Below are positions 9,301-21,491 of a stretch of 64,000 nucleotides of DNA, piece after piece; the stretch's first letter is position 1, and each line of letters opens with the position of its first letter. The translations under genes were made by a program, and so were the position numbers. The notes under the pieces are model-generated. The model did no database searches, was not told the DNA's origin, and saw only the letters and a list, made by a program, of their open reading frames with translations. The stretch covers positions 62,001-126,000 of the forward strand of contig JAVYIG010004985.1 in assembly GCA_035222895.1 (NCBI GenBank), read 5' to 3'. Origin of the DNA: Strongylocentrotus droebachiensis. Lineage: Eukaryota > Echinodermata > Echinoidea > Camarodonta > Strongylocentrotidae.

Positions 9301-10930
9301 AAATTACCCAGCCCTATTAATAGTGTGGAAGTCATTTCCCTATTCATGATGACACTTTTTATATAACATTATTACAAAACTTTGAGTGTGTGTGAGAGCA
9401 TTTGTATTTTCAAGTTTAGTAATTGTATATGCATGGGTATATTATTTACATACCAGTATTTATATGAGTAGGACTACAATAGGAGGTACAGCGTGATTGT
9501 TTTAAAGGCAGTTATCCTCAACAGAGTGGGGGTGGGTGATCTTTGATCAAGACAATTGTTTCTGGTTTTATCCCTTTAGCACGGTTGGAAACATATTGAA
9601 CACAGGATTTTCATGTTTTTTGTGCATACATGTCTGTGGGGTTAAAGGGCAATCCAACCTTCGGGATGATTTATTTGTATGAAAGCAGAAAGATGATTTA
9701 AAAAGAAAGGTGAAAGTTTGAAATATATCGGACCAATAATACAAAAAGTATGAATGTTTGAAATATGAAATCCCTAAGTCTATGCGAATCTCAAATTGGC
9801 AATTTGGTCAGTTCATTGTGAAGTAGTCGCGGATAACTCCCATTTGTCGTAAACAAACTACAAAAATATAATAAATTCCTGTTTTCTCCTAAGTACCTCT
9901 CCGTTGGGGCACTACTCAAAACATATTATGGATAGAAAATGATTATAAGTCCTCTATTAAGTCTAAAGAGAAATGACCTTCCTGAGTCATATTTCCTTTG
10001 AGGTTGGATTTCCCTCTAATGTTCCGGATGTCACAAAGGGATTTAGGTTTATATAATACAGTAATACTCTGTTGTCTACATGCAGTCATAAACCATTTAA
10101 ATGCCTTCAAATTTGTTTTTTAAAGATTTTATATAGGCCTATCTTGTTGCAGTGGTCTATTGTGCAGTTAAATAAAAATGTTGAGTTTTATTTTTACAAT
10201 TGCATCGTGAAAAAAGCTGTTAGGAAGCTATTGGGGTAATTGATTATCTAGCCCATAAATATTGTTGTACATGTACAGTACTGTACTGTACACCTGATGT
10301 ATTCCGTGAAGTTTTGAAATCATCAAAATGATGAGAAAGTATACACAAATGTGTACTGGTATTATGGAACTGCAAATCATTTTTGCATGTCCATGTATGT
10401 TTGGTCCAAATACTAAATGTCCTTTGGCAAGACATTAATCTTCATTTGCCACACAGGAATTAATTGTTTAAATTGCTAGAGCGCCGTAATGGCAGCCATG
10501 CTAAAGGCGGGGTAATAAATGTGGAGCGCCAGTAGTGTCAAGTCTGACAGATAAAAGCACTATACAAGAACCCATCATTATTATCATTATCAATAATTAT
10601 TTCTTATTCATCTTTTGAAAGTTAAGGCATTTGAAGAGCTATCCTTTTTTGAGTGACTATTTTATATGATATTTGATACTCTTCCATACTAACATACCAG
10701 TAAGAGGATTTAAAAAGCTCACAAATTTTTCTTCACCCTTCCTACACTGTAGATCTCGACCTTATCTCAAAGTCACACTTGTTTTATGATTGATCCTCTG
10801 TCAATTTTGTCCCCAGGTTCCGCGAGTATTCATCCAGGGCAAGTGCGTGGGCGGTTACGACGATACCAAGAGACTGCAGGACTCTGGCCGTCTGGAAGAG
10901 ATGCTACGCGATTGTAACGCCATAGAGTAA
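6316..10930 (+). CDS. GLRX2: Glutaredoxin (dithiol, GLRX/GLRX2-like), three exons, 117 aa
   Basis: Glutathione-dependent thiol-disulfide oxidoreductase. Coding exons 6316-6379, 7889-8064 and 10817-10930 (stop TAA), all GT-AG and in frame (64+176+114 nt). Features in order: N-terminus MGHLFSS; VVVFSKTHCPFC with the redox site C-P-F-C; KMTGASTVP with the cis-Pro TVP motif encoded across the exon 2/3 junction; FIQGKCVGGYDD, the GG-Y-DD glutathione-binding motif; C-terminal helix RLEEMLRDC. Length matches cytosolic glutaredoxins. MG-x3-S fits an N-myristoylation signal, which would put it at membranes (inference). The start was chosen as the first in-frame ATG, preceded by CATCATC. Exact orthology (GLRX vs GLRX2) is less sure than the family. 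Intron 1 carries a CT-rich tract and intron 2 a SINE. A candidate poly(A) signal AATAAA is at 11815-11820. Confidence 0.92.
6826..7200. repeat. Pyrimidine-rich low-complexity tract in glutaredoxin intron 1
   Basis: About 370 bp of nearly uninterrupted C/T on the plus strand, with a C17-type run near 6911-6928. Open frames here, rich in Pro/Ser/Leu/Phe, reflect composition rather than genes. Intron 1 (6380-7888) shows nothing else I can name. Confidence 0.8.
10414..10605 (+). mobile_element. tRNA-derived SINE, 5'-truncated, in glutaredoxin intron 2
   Basis: Contains the family landmarks found in the longer copies: AAATGTCCTTTGGCAAGACATT, GAGCGCCGTAATGGCAGCC, GGGTAATAA and CACTATACAAGAACC, followed by an ATT-type tail. 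The tRNA-like head is missing. The rest of intron 2 (8065-10816) holds no recognised feature except short microsatellites. Confidence 0.75.
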
Positions 10931-11338
10931 CGCAGCCTCTGAACGTCATCCACTGGCCGTTCAGGGTTAAGTGCTGATGAGCGAAGATTGGGACATTTGG
11001 TGGTTGGAATACAACGGTAATGGCCTTGGATACAGCATCGCAAAATTGTATGTGGACTTTCTTTCTTTCCTCAGTTAAAACACTCCATACCTGTAACCAC
11101 TAAGCAATGCAAGGTATTGTATGAATATGAAGCACATCTATATGAGAGAAAAAAATGAAAAGGCTGATGTTAGTGGTGGCATATCAACACAAAAGTGTGT
11201 CTTATACCTTATTCTTTCATGGCCTTCATAGAGTAAAAGTTCTCTACTTGTATTGGTGGTAAAGTATTGTCAGCTAGTTGCTATATTTGTTCAAGCATTA
11301 CTTGTACATTATACATGGACATCAAACATGTAGTATTA

Positions 11339-11444
11339 CAGTCAATCCTGTGTTTAATAGTAGCCACCTCTCTATAAAGGCCACCTGTCTACAGTGCCAA
11401 CTTTTCTGTTTCCCTTGGGTGGCCTTAATAGACAGGTTTGACTG
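11339..11444. mobile_element. TA-flanked MITE (Tc1/mariner-like), 106 bp
   Basis: Ends CAGTCAATCCTG and CAGGTTTGACTG are near-perfect inverted repeats flanked by TA on both sides. The interior (CCACCTGTCTACA, CCCTTGGGTGGCCTT) matches the copy at 22569-22758. Confidence 0.8.
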
Positions 11445-11449
11445 TAATG

Positions 11450-12945
11450 ATATACAAACAGATTGAATGGCCAATAGCCCAGGAAATGATGGGGATATTC
11501 AATGAGTCGGCTCATGAAATGAAATATTCTCAAATGGATTCAATTTTGTAATCCATCATTTTACCACATGCCCATACAGTGTATGTATCAGTAAATTTGA
11601 TTTGAAATCACTTTCTATCCATATTTCCATATTTGTTCACGTAATATATCTTTTAAAGCAATATATGCATGTACAGAGTGTGCATGATGTGCAGTGCATG
11701 TGCTCAGTTGTGTTACAAACAACTGAATACTTCATACCCTTACATGTCCCAAGTTTTGTAATGTTTGAGTATGTGAAAGTTGATTTAGCCTGATTTATGT
11801 TGAGAATGTGACATAATAAACCTTACATCTAAAATTATTCAACAAAAGTCCTAATTCAGTCCATCTGTCATTCTCCAGTTATAAAAAAACACAGACACCA
11901 TCAGATTTACAAGGAGTATTGATAATTTATTTTTCAGCTGGTGCACATGTACATGTACATATGTTAATGTTTATGTGTCATGTTTATTACTGTATTGACT
12001 TGATTACTAAAACTTGATTTACTGTAATCATTTTATATTATGAAATAATAAAATAGATTTCACTGGCCTATGTTTCTGAATTGCACCTATACTGTATATT
12101 ACACTGTAGTTCTTTCTGAAATACTGATTCCTAGATTATGTAAAAACTTGTGTTTTCTTGATTTCTTGCCATTTATTTCTTCTTTCCCTCGTCCATTCAA
12201 AACACGTATAAGTCATGCTTATATTTTCGCAAGTTCTAAAATTTGCGCTTGCCAATCTTAGCGCGAAATCCACGAAAACGGTACTGCAAATATTTCTTCT
12301 TTTACAGTACATACATACTGTAAACGTATAGGCCCATATATTTTAATGGGTTGTTACATGTACATCCATTGTTTTTAATATTTAAACATGCCTCTGCCAT
12401 CTATCCTTCATTGGCCTTGGCCCTTGTCATAAAGCTGGCAAGGGCTCATTAAAAAATATAGCATTGCTCCCATTGGGTTGTAACCTTAGTTGGCCTTGCA
12501 ATACAGCTGGCAATATGGCTCATAAAAACGTGGCGTATGAAAATAAAATCAGGACAAACAGAAAGATAGTCAGTAGTCTGCCCCTTCTCCTTCTCGTAAA
12601 TACGTCTCCCCTCCCCCCCCCCCCCCCCCCCTCTTCCCCCCTCCCCCCTTCCTCCCCTACTCGTAAATATTATGTCTATTATTCTCCCCCTTGATCTTGC
12701 ATCAGCATTCTACTGTCAATCAAATATCTGGTTTCATTTCTGAAAACCACAATCGTCACATGCCTTGCCAAACAGATGTCACATGTTACATGACTTCCTA
12801 CAATGGCATTATATACCACATGCATGTAATCAGCTGATTTATGCACACAACTTGTACTGGTACTCTCGATGATTTCCAGATGATTTTTTTAATATATATT
12901 ATTTAAAGGGAAGAGAATATTATGCAGTCAATTTAGTTGTGAATA
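11450..12945. other. Glutaredoxin 3' flank / intergenic, no gene seen
   Basis: AT-rich sequence with no exon-like segment I can support. It holds the candidate glutaredoxin poly(A) signal (11815-11820) and a C-rich run (12608-12655). Confidence 0.6.
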
Positions 12946-13134
12946 GGCCGGTTTACTAAAATATTCAAATTTTTCCTACTTTTATACAAAGGTTTTTCTT
13001 GACAATCTAAAATGCTTGCCCAAGGTTTGCCTGACATATCAACAAGCAATGTATGCAGACTGGATTCCAAGTATAAGTGTACTAAGTCCCCAGGAAAGAA
13101 ACATCCATACATTTGAATATATCATTAAACCGTT
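12946..13134. mobile_element. MITE with CCGGTTTACTAA-type inverted ends (copy 1)
   Basis: Starts CCGGTTTACTAAAATATTCA and ends ATTTGAATATATCATTAAACCG, imperfect inverted repeats. The interior contains GCAGACTGGATTCCAA, also present in the copies at 21114-21345 and 54262-54488. Subfamily unknown. Confidence 0.7.
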
Positions 13135-13439
13135 CTAGTACTAATACACAGCTGACTTTAATGTGTATTCCGGTATGTACATCCAGAATTTGTCTTTATC
13201 TGCAGTTATGTATGTTTCTCATGGTCTATTTCTGTCTGTAAGTTTAGTTAATCCATGTTGCTATTTATGATTATAGATATGTTTATCAAATTATGTTTGC
13301 CAGTATGGGGTTTATTTGAATGGTAATACATGTATTTGTGTTCAAGTTACAGATATTTAATGGAAAAGTGTTTGTTTGATTCAGACTGGGTAAACACTTG
13401 ATAATAAATGGCATTAATGAGTAATGTCTGTGTTTGTGC

Positions 13440-14450
13440 ACATTGATAATATGTTCATATGGGATAATATTACCATGTTAATATTTAAATCACGGTGATA
13501 ATATGTTGATATGGGATACTATTACCATGTTAATATTTATTTCACAGTGATAATATGTTTATGTGGGATAATATTACCATGTTAATATTTATTTCACAGT
13601 GATAATATGTTTATGTGGGATAATATTACCATGTTAATATTTATTTCACAGTGATAATATGTTTATGTGGGATAATATTACCATGTTAATATTTATTTCA
13701 CAGTGATAATATGTTTATGTGGGATAATATTACCATGTTAATATTTATTTCACAGTGATAATATGTTTATAAAATTTATACGGGATATTTTCCAAGTTAT
13801 TTCATTCTCAGTGATAATATGTTTATGTTGGACAATATTACCATTTTTATATTTCATTCAGTGATAATACCATGAGTACCTGGTAGGAATTTATTCCTTG
13901 AAATGCTAGAGCGCCGTATGGCAGCCGTGCTAAAGCCAGGGTAATAATCGGGAGCGCTAGGAGGGTCAAATCTGACTGACATGAGCGCTATACAAGAACC
14001 AAATATTATTATTATTATTAATATGTTTATAAACTTTACATGGAATAAAATTTCCAAGTTATTTTATTCTCAGTGATAATATGTTCATTTGGGATAATAT
14101 TACCATGTTAATATTTCATTCATTCACAGTGATAATATGTTTATGTGGGATAATCATGTTAATATTTCTTTCACAGTGATAATATGTTTATAAACTTTAT
14201 ATGGGATAATATTTCCAAGTTATTTCATTCACAGTGATAATATGTTCAAATGGGATAATATTAACATGTTAATATGTCATTCATTCACAGTGATAATATG
14301 TTTATATGGGATAATGTTACCTTGTTTAATATTTCATTTACAGTGATAATATTTTTATGTGGGATAATATTACCATGTTAATATTTCATTCAGTGATATA
14401 TGTTTATATGGGATAATATTACCATGTTAAAATTTCATTCAAAATGTTAT
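13440..14450. repeat. 52-bp minisatellite, about 17 copies
   Basis: Units built on GTGATAATATGTTTATGTGG, GATAATATTACCATGTTAA and TATTTATTTCACA recur; measured starts at 13444, 13496, 13548 and 13600 give a period of 52. The central units are almost identical and the distal units vary in length. The array is interrupted by a SINE at 13872-14022. Confidence 0.92.
13872..14022 (+). mobile_element. SINE 3' part inserted within the minisatellite
   Basis: Carries GAGTACCTGGTAGGAATT, GCTAGAGCGCCGTATGGCAG, GGGTAATAA, GAGCGCTATACAAGAACC and an (ATT)n tail. Minisatellite sequence resumes directly on both sides, so the insertion is younger than the array. Confidence 0.8.
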
Positions 14451-14639
14451 CAACAATGTATTAACATTTGTGTCATAAATGGCATTTGAATTGAGTGGAT
14501 TTATATGTTTATATTAATACTATCAGTGTGTTATTGGAAACAATGTTATAATATATTTGCAATAAATACCTGGAGGTACTAATCACAATGTTCACTCTCT
14601 ATCATTGCATTTGTATGTTTTTGTGCGTAGAGTTTGGGC

Positions 14640-14790
14640 CTACAATGGCTCAGTGGTAGAGCAGTGGTCTCGTAACCGCGAGGTCCCAGGTTCAAAACCA
14701 AGTCGGTGTGCTAGTGCCCTTTTGTAAGGCATTAATCCCCATTAGCAGTCGGGTAAAATCAACCAACCAACCAACCAACCATGTAGATAT
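14640..14790 (+). mobile_element. tRNA-like SINE head with pol III A and B boxes
   Basis: ATGGCTCAGTGGTAGAGCA resembles a tRNA A box and GGTTCAAAACC a B box, but there is no complete tRNA cloverleaf. Downstream GTGCTAGTGCCC, AAGGCATTAATCCCCATTA and GCAGTCGGGTAAA match dispersed copies near 24.3 and 35.6 kb. It ends in an (AACC)n-type run. Confidence 0.7.
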
Positions 14791-15872
14791 TGAGAGGAAG
14801 TCCACCATGATGTTAATTTTCAACAAAAGCAGAAGATAAATCAGAATAGACGGTTTACTGGGAAAGCTGAGGAAGAGAAGGAAGTAATAAAGTAGGGCTC
14901 TCACTGAACTTTGTTTTGGTTGCCAGCCGGGCATCCTATACAGTTTTTTAGGTTGTCACAGTGAATAGGTTTAAAGAGGTTTGTGTAATGCGTAAATCTA
15001 CAAGTTTGAGTGTAAATATTGCGTTGCTGAGGAGAGCTGTTTACATGCACTGCTGTCTACAATTGATATAGGCAAGACATATAACAAAACATATACCGGT
15101 ACATGTATGCGCAAGGGCTTATAAAGCATTAAAAAATGTTGTTGATCACACACAAATGGTGCCTCAGTTTGTTTTCAATAAAAGCAGAATAGATGGATTG
15201 GTGACTTCATTCATATACATGTACATTTTGTTTCACAATACATAAATAAAACAATTATATAAACAAGAAAATCAAGAAGTGGTATAGTTTCACGAGTAAT
15301 CACAAATTAACAATAAACAATGTAGCTTGTTTATACAGTGGTAAATGATATTATTACAAAATAATTATAGGACACGTACCGTTTGACTATGAAGATACAT
15401 AACAAATGGGAAAGATAATTTCAATATTTATGTTCTATTGATATATGTTGAATTTATTTTATGTTTTTATGTATAACTCCTAGCATTCTGGATCAGAAGA
15501 CTGCCAAAATACCACTGAAAGACAACTTCGAATTGCCATACAAATAAATGTATCGTACAGTCAAAGTGTATCAAGGCTATTGTACATGTAGTTGTTTTTA
15601 TCCCTATAGTTGGCCTTCAGACGTGATAGCCTGCGATTTATTTTAAGCCCCGATTGTTATGAGTTTGTGAAGGTATCAAATGCCCTTGATATGGATTGAA
15701 TTAGAGCACAGTTATAAACATGTTATATATGCATGCCTGAAACACAATAGGCATTCTGTGGTTTCCTTTTGTGACCACACTATTGGATCTCTTTCTCTCA
15801 CTCTCTCACTCACCCTCCCTTTCTCTCTCTGTCTCTCACTCACCGTCCCTCTCTACCTACATTATATATATA
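14791..15872. other. Intergenic, no gene seen
   Basis: AT-rich sequence with scattered short repeats and a CT-rich microsatellite near 15788-15855. I see no exon or RNA gene. Confidence 0.55.
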
Positions 15873-15903
15873 CTAGGAGGACCCGTGGAAAATCCACGGG
15901 ATT
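15873..15903 (-). mobile_element. Helitron-like 3' terminus
   Basis: On the minus strand: hairpin CCCGTGGATTTTCCACGGG, then TCCTC, then CTAG followed by T. A short hairpin just before a CTRR end inserted ahead of T is the Helitron 3' signature. The body would extend to higher coordinates; I could not find its TC start. Confidence 0.5.
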
Positions 15904-16899
15904 CTAGGGGAGGGCCGGGGATGGGGGGTTAAATAGATAGAGGCCTATGTGCTATCGAAAATAAAATTAGATTATTTTTATGTAGACAATTTTTATAATA
16001 TATCTGTTTGACCATGAATGGCGCACCGTAACAAAAACTATGTCAGGTAGGATCTCGATAAGTACGATTTATTTGCATTATTATTGTTGTGATTTCAATG
16101 TAGTTTTCATGAAAAAAAGTAAAAAAAGCAGAAGCTTGGATTATGATTTTGTTGGCATTGTTCACAAAATTTGTATAATAATTTTTAAAGTAAAGATTTT
16201 ACGGTTTGTGCCAATATGTAGCAGCCAGCTGCATGCAGTGCACAAATTGGCTCGACTGTGCGTGTGACTGTGAGCGTAGAATCCAGTGAACAATTTTTAT
16301 TTTTTTTCGGGGGCTCGATCTAGATCTATATCAAATTTTTGGGAAATTTTCGGGGGTTCCTTTTTCAACTTTCGGGGGCTCTTTTTTCTTGGGCTAATTT
16401 TTCATTAATTCATTTTAGGATAGTTTGTTTAGTTTGGTAGCGTAGTGTTACGTAAAAAAGGCGTACTTTCTGCGTCAAGTTTCTACGCCGAAAGTACGCG
16501 AATTGTTTAAAACATTAATTTGTTTGCGTGCATCTTGCGTACCCCTTTGCGTCCCTCAGGGTATAGTAACGTAGGCCAGCGTACTCTCAGGGTAGTTGGT
16601 ACGCAACTCTACTATGGACCCCCGCCAATTAGTGATCGACCTGCCAGTGTCACAAATAAGTTATTAAAAATATGCTCATCTGACCGTAATTAAATGCCTA
16701 AAATCCCCGAGCCTTCGGGGGTTCGGTTCAGCCCTTTGAACCCGTGGACATCACGCCTGCACTCAACTCGCTTTGAGCTACCTGACCCCCCCCCCCCCCC
16801 CCCATACTTTGAAAAACGTTTTAAGGCATTGATTTTATGCAAGAACTGTTTCATAGTAAAAGTATTATCATGTTTTTAAACGACCATGACGACCGTCCG

Positions 16900-17325
16900 A
16901 TTTTCTTGTGAAAACGTTACTTTGAAAAATGAATATCGAAATTCAGCATACAACTATACATGGACAGAATAATCACAATCTAAACTCAGGTTTCATACCT
17001 CTATAGTCACGAAACTATATTGAAATAGGGGCAATAAGAGCAATTTCAAAATGTTGTCGAGTCTACTCTAGCTCAGCTCAGCTCACACACAGTCACAGTT
17101 CCGACAGTGCTCGACAGCAGTGGCGCACTGTACTGCCCGTGCCTCACGGCAGCTAGCTTGCAACTGAACTGTCAGTTACGATGAATTTCTTGTGAAAACT
17201 TTACTTTGAAGAATGATTATCAAAATTCAGTAAACATGGACAGGATAATCACAAAGTAAGTCCTGCTTTCATACCTCTAATTCACGTAAACTATATACAA
17301 ATCACGGCAATCATCATAGAATCAG
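16900..17325. repeat. Diverged direct duplication, about 280-bp spacing
   Basis: Segment 16905-17040 (ACTTTGAAAAATGAATATC, ATGGACAGAATAATCAC, TTTCATACCTCTA) recurs at 17190-17320 with substitutions. The segment GTGCGTGTGACnGTGAGCGTAGAATC also occurs at both 16258 and 17344. Likely part of the mobile element ending at 15873. Confidence 0.55.
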
Positions 17326-17417
17326 AGTCGAACCGACTGAGCTGTGCGTGTGACGGTGAGCGTAGAATCATCGCATACATTATACACGTACGTTCGTACA
17401 CGCAGCAGGTCCGGCTG

Positions 17418-17705
17418 GCCTACAAAGCATATCTTATAGAAAGACGCATAACACGGATAAGCCCAACCCGTGAGAGCGTGCATTTCTTACATCCCCTCAC
17501 CCGTGTGAGTCATCTGTTGATGTGTATTTCTCTTACATGCTACAAAGCATATCCTATAGAAAGACGCATAACACGGGTAAGCCCAACCCGTGAGAGCGTG
17601 CATTTCCTACATCCCCTTACCCGGGTGAGTCATCTGTTAATGTGTATTTCTCTTACATGCTACAAAGCGTATCCTATAGGAAGAGACCTAACTCGGGGTA
17701 CGCGG
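17418..17705. repeat. 121-bp tandem repeat, about 2.3 units
   Basis: TACAAAGCATATCnTATAGAA begins near 17420, 17541 and 17662. Each unit includes ACCCGTGAGAGCGTGCATTT and GAGTCATCTGTT. The 87-aa frame across it simply reads the repeat twice and is not a credible gene. Confidence 0.85.
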
Positions 17706-17749
17706 CACACCCGTTACAATAAGATTTGCTACACCCGTTGACGCGAGTG

Positions 17750-18070
17750 GATTCTCGTCCAATGTGTGTCTCTTCGTCTCTCTTTGATAATTAGACAGAG
17801 GGCGGGAGCACGCCTTGCCGACTCGCTCTCACGGGTTCGTCGCCTCCTTGCAATCCACCACGCTCGCCGATCTCTCGTCCGCCCGTCCTCCCCGGCACCC
17901 CGAAACCGCGTTTAACGGCATGGACGTCGATCGCGGGGTCGACGTGGCACGCGGGTTACGGGAGACAGGCCTCGTGGAATTGTGCCGCCGTTCCCGCGCC
18001 ACGGCGGAGGCGGGCGCGGTCGGGGAAAGACGTTTTTGATGAACCGTTTTGTCCCGTTTTGGACCCCCCG
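17750..18070. other. GC- and CpG-rich island of unknown origin
   Basis: About 320 bp far richer in G+C and CpG than the AT-rich surroundings, ending at GGACCCCCCGCGGCGATTAG. Open frames exist on both strands, but none has a recognisable domain. It follows the 121-bp repeats and precedes a TA/CT microsatellite. Confidence 0.5.
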
Positions 18071-18099
18071 CGGCGATTAGTGGTATTAATAGTATAGAT

Positions 18100-18691
18100 A
18101 TATATACGTATATATATATATATATATATATCCCTCTCTCTCTCTCTGCCCCCCTCTCTCTCTCTCTGCATTTCACTCTGACCCTCTCTCCTCTTCCCAT
18201 TGTGTTACTTTCATTCGTAAACCTATAGCTCCTTTTTACTTTTACTTCTCACTCTTTTCCTCTTTCTCTCTTATCCGTTTATGTTCTCTTCATCACTATA
18301 ATTATATCTGACCATATTTCTCTCCTCTCCTACATGTACATGTACCTATGCTTGCTACCCTGATATACCCGCCCCTCCCTCTCTCTCTCTCTCTCTGTAT
18401 GTCTCTCTGCCTCTCTTCCCTATTCCTATGTTTTATACCTACATCTGAACCCCTCAACTGTTTTTACGCTTTTTTCTCAGATTATTTTTTTGTCCTTGCT
18501 ATCCGAGCTTAAAATGTATATCTCTCTCTCTCTCCTCTTCTAGCTACTTGCTACTCTCATACCCCCCCCCCCCCCCCTCTCTCTCTCTCTCTCTCCCTCC
18601 CCTCTTTCTCTCTCTCTCTCCTCTCCCCCCTCCCTCTCTCTCCCTCCCTCCCCCTCTCTTTTTCTCCCTCCCTCTCTCTCCCTCCCTCCCT

Positions 18692-18722
<31 letters not shown>

Positions 18723-18750
18723 CATCTCCCTCCCTCCCTTTCCATTCCAG
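18100..18750. repeat. (TA)n and (CT)n/C-run microsatellite cluster
   Basis: A TA run near 18108-18131, CT runs near 18134-18170, 18378-18400 and 18522-18535, and a long C/CT block at 18561-18740. Overlapping open frames on both strands are products of the repeat. Confidence 0.9.
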
Positions 18751-18759
18751 GACATCTAT

Positions 18760-21005
18760 CATCACTCATCACGCATGTTATTCTACAAGTAATCATACAT
18801 TTTATTGTCTGATGTTTACAATCATTTCTCTTTTTTTGTTGTTGTTTATACAGATCTGCAATATACATGTACATTTACAAATAGCAGGCTGTATACCAAA
18901 CAGGTCTAATTAATAATTAATACATTTTTTACATTGTCATACATTGTATATTTCCTCCTGCATGTTCCTTTACCATTTTTTTTTTGTCTTTCTTTTTATA
19001 ATAAAACATACAGGATATATTTCCATTTACAAACAAATAGCGATAAACATCTATGCCCTAGCTACGTACAGTAAACAACTAAATTAGTCATACCCTTACC
19101 CAGTTTTGTTATTTTGTTAAGTAGGCGAGAAATTGATTTGTCTTGAGTTATGTTTCTTGAGAATGTGACCTATCAAAGCTTTTGATACATCTAAAGGTAA
19201 TTATACAAAGAACCTGATTCAACCGGTCCACCTTTCATTCTTGAGTTACGAAAAACACATGAAAACATCAAATTTACAAAGGGGTATGAATAATTCAATT
19301 GTTAACTGTTATGTCTTTTAACATGGAATGAAGTATAGACCAAATTATACACAAAGGAAGAAAAAAATGGATTCTATGCAATCTATAACATATATCTAGG
19401 AAGTAACATTTCTTCAAAAAAAAAGATAAATGCATGTCAAATGTTGCCTTTGTCACTGAATTTAATCATGACTAACAAACCTCATATTTTGTAATGGCAA
19501 TACTATATGCATGTGTATGTACATGTACATGCAAGCGAAGTCTATTAGGGCCAAGGTAGAAAATAAAAAATGTGGAATTTCGCAAACTAAACAAAAGTAT
19601 CCAGCATTTTCTACGAATGAGATTTCTGTTACATTTTATGTGCACAGGTCATCTTTATAGGGGAGATGGAATGGCATACAATTACAAGAAAACTTGTTAA
19701 GTTAATAGCCCTTCCACAGATAACATAATACAATGGCTTTGAACGACCTTGTAAGGCTGTTTTTCAGAGTTGTTCTGTTCAAACCATAGTGTGCATAATA
19801 GTAATAATAATAGTCACACTTGTATGGCACTTTAACTTTTCATCTAGTTCTGGTCATAATTCAAACATGAGGGAATTTGAACATGAACCCAGTGCAGAGG
19901 ACATTTGTACTGGTACGCATTTTTCCTCATGAAAAAATAAAATAATGAGAAAGAAAGATTTTGTTTTCTCTTAATAGTGCAAACACCTGTGGCAAGCTGG
20001 AGGGAGGGGATAAGGAGAGGGGGGGGGGGGGGGTAAATAAAACTATGCAGTAAACTTCATGTTCTTTTTAAATACTTCACTGACATGCACATTAACACAT
20101 ACACAGGACAACAACCCATAATTATAAATCTGAATTTCAACATTTGACGCAAGCGGAAACAAACCTGTATGAAAATGCGAGAACAACCTGTTTAAATGTA
20201 CACAAAAATATAGAATAAGTCTTAAAAACCACACTATACATAGCTCATAGCGTTATTATTATAATAGTTCTCTGTATAACAAAAGTGTGTACATTGTACA
20301 CGTAATTCTTTCAGTATGTACATGTATATGTAACTGCAGTTGAGAGAATTTTATTGAGATCTATGTACATAGCCACATGTAAAGAGTACCGGTATTGAAT
20401 TTTTATACTGTTGTATGTTTTCATATATTTCTAACTTGGAAAGTTGTGGCTAGTAGCTACACTACAGAACATACTGTCTTGCTTTCTAGACAGATTCATG
20501 AGCGATCGCTAGGAAAATGTATATCATTTGAAATAATAATAATCATATATATTGATGATAATAATAATGATAATAACAATATTTCAAATAATAATGAGAC
20601 AATTCAAAAACAAATATGTACATGTTGGTCAGTATTCAACAAAAATTTAAACACAGCACGAGCCCACAGCTCGGTGTAAATTCATTTAAGGTTTTAGTTT
20701 TAGTCTTACCTATGTTTAACATTGCTTTAGTCTTTGCATTAGGTTTATAATTTTTGTGGGACCTAAAATAAAAACTCTTTTACTTGAACGCAGCGTTCTT
20801 TCTGGCTTATACTGTATTCACAATTCAATTGAATTCAATTATGACTACCTTTCTACTACAAGGAAACAAGCATACTTTATTGAACACAAATTCTATTCCA
20901 CATATCATGTGATGGTTATCTGGCCAGAATGAAAAGCAATGGCCAAAGAGGGCGCTCTTTGACTATCCTGCGCAGAGCCATTGATAAAGAGAGTTTGGCT
21001 AACCT
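18760..21005. other. Intergenic, no gene seen
   Basis: AT-rich sequence with a G run near 20022-20032 and AAT/ATA microsatellites near 20536-20600. I see no exon, RNA gene or complete mobile element. Confidence 0.55.
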
Positions 21006-21007
21006 GG

Positions 21008-21113
21008 TTCGAATAATAATAATAATAATAATAGTGGGTTCTTGTATAGCGCTCATGTCAGTCAGATTTGACCCTCCTGGCGCTCCCGATTATTACCCTG
21101 GCCTTAGCACCAA
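21008..21113 (-). mobile_element. SINE 3' fragment (reverse orientation)
   Basis: Begins with an (AAT)n tail and reads GGTTCTTGTATAGCGCTCAT, then GGCGCTCCCGATTATTACCC, the complement of the SINE 3' region at 13900-14022. Confidence 0.8.
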
Positions 21114-21345
21114 TAGACCGGTTTACTAACATATTCAAATTTATGAATGATTCTTTCCTGGGGACCTAGCAATGAGTTCTTCGGTTAACCTTTTATTAAT
21201 GAATGAACTACAATACTTGGAATCCAGTCTGAATACATTACTTGTTGCTATGTTGGGCAAACCTACGGCAAGCTTTCAGGTTGTCCAGAACAACCATTGT
21301 TTAAAATGGCCTTTGCATAAAATTTGAAATGTCAGTAAACTGGGC
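21114..21345. mobile_element. MITE with CCGGTTTACTAA-type inverted ends (copy 2)
   Basis: Starts CCGGTTTACTAACATATTCA and ends with a degraded complement, TTTGAAATGTCAGTAAACTGG. The interior shares GGAATCCAGTCTG on the opposite strand to copy 1. Confidence 0.65.
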
Positions 21346-21491
21346 CCCATTTCACAAAACTTGACATCAGTGACAAATGACTGTTTTTGGTTTAAGCTAG
21401 TGAAATCCTTGTTTCTGATTGGTTATCAGCAGATTTGTCACTGATTTTTGTCATATGTCATTGAAAAAAGGCTTTGTGAAATGGACCCTGG
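21341..21491. mobile_element. MITE of the GGGCCCnTTTCACAAA family
   Basis: Ends GGGCCCCATTTCACAAAAC and GTGAAATGGACCC are inverted. The interior has CATCAGTGACAAATGAC and its complement-like GTCACTGATTTTTGTCAT. Closely similar to 41434-41583. Confidence 0.72.

Noticed and set aside
13440..14450. CRISPR-like regular repeats
   Set aside because: Units are contiguous 52-bp repeats without unique spacers, in an animal genome.
14640..14715. Possible genuine tRNA gene
   Set aside because: A and B boxes are present, but there is no intact acceptor stem or cloverleaf, and related sequences recur as SINEs.
17815..18039. 74-aa frame in the GC-rich island as a gene
   Set aside because: Both strands are open because of high G+C; no domain, start context or splice signal favours either.
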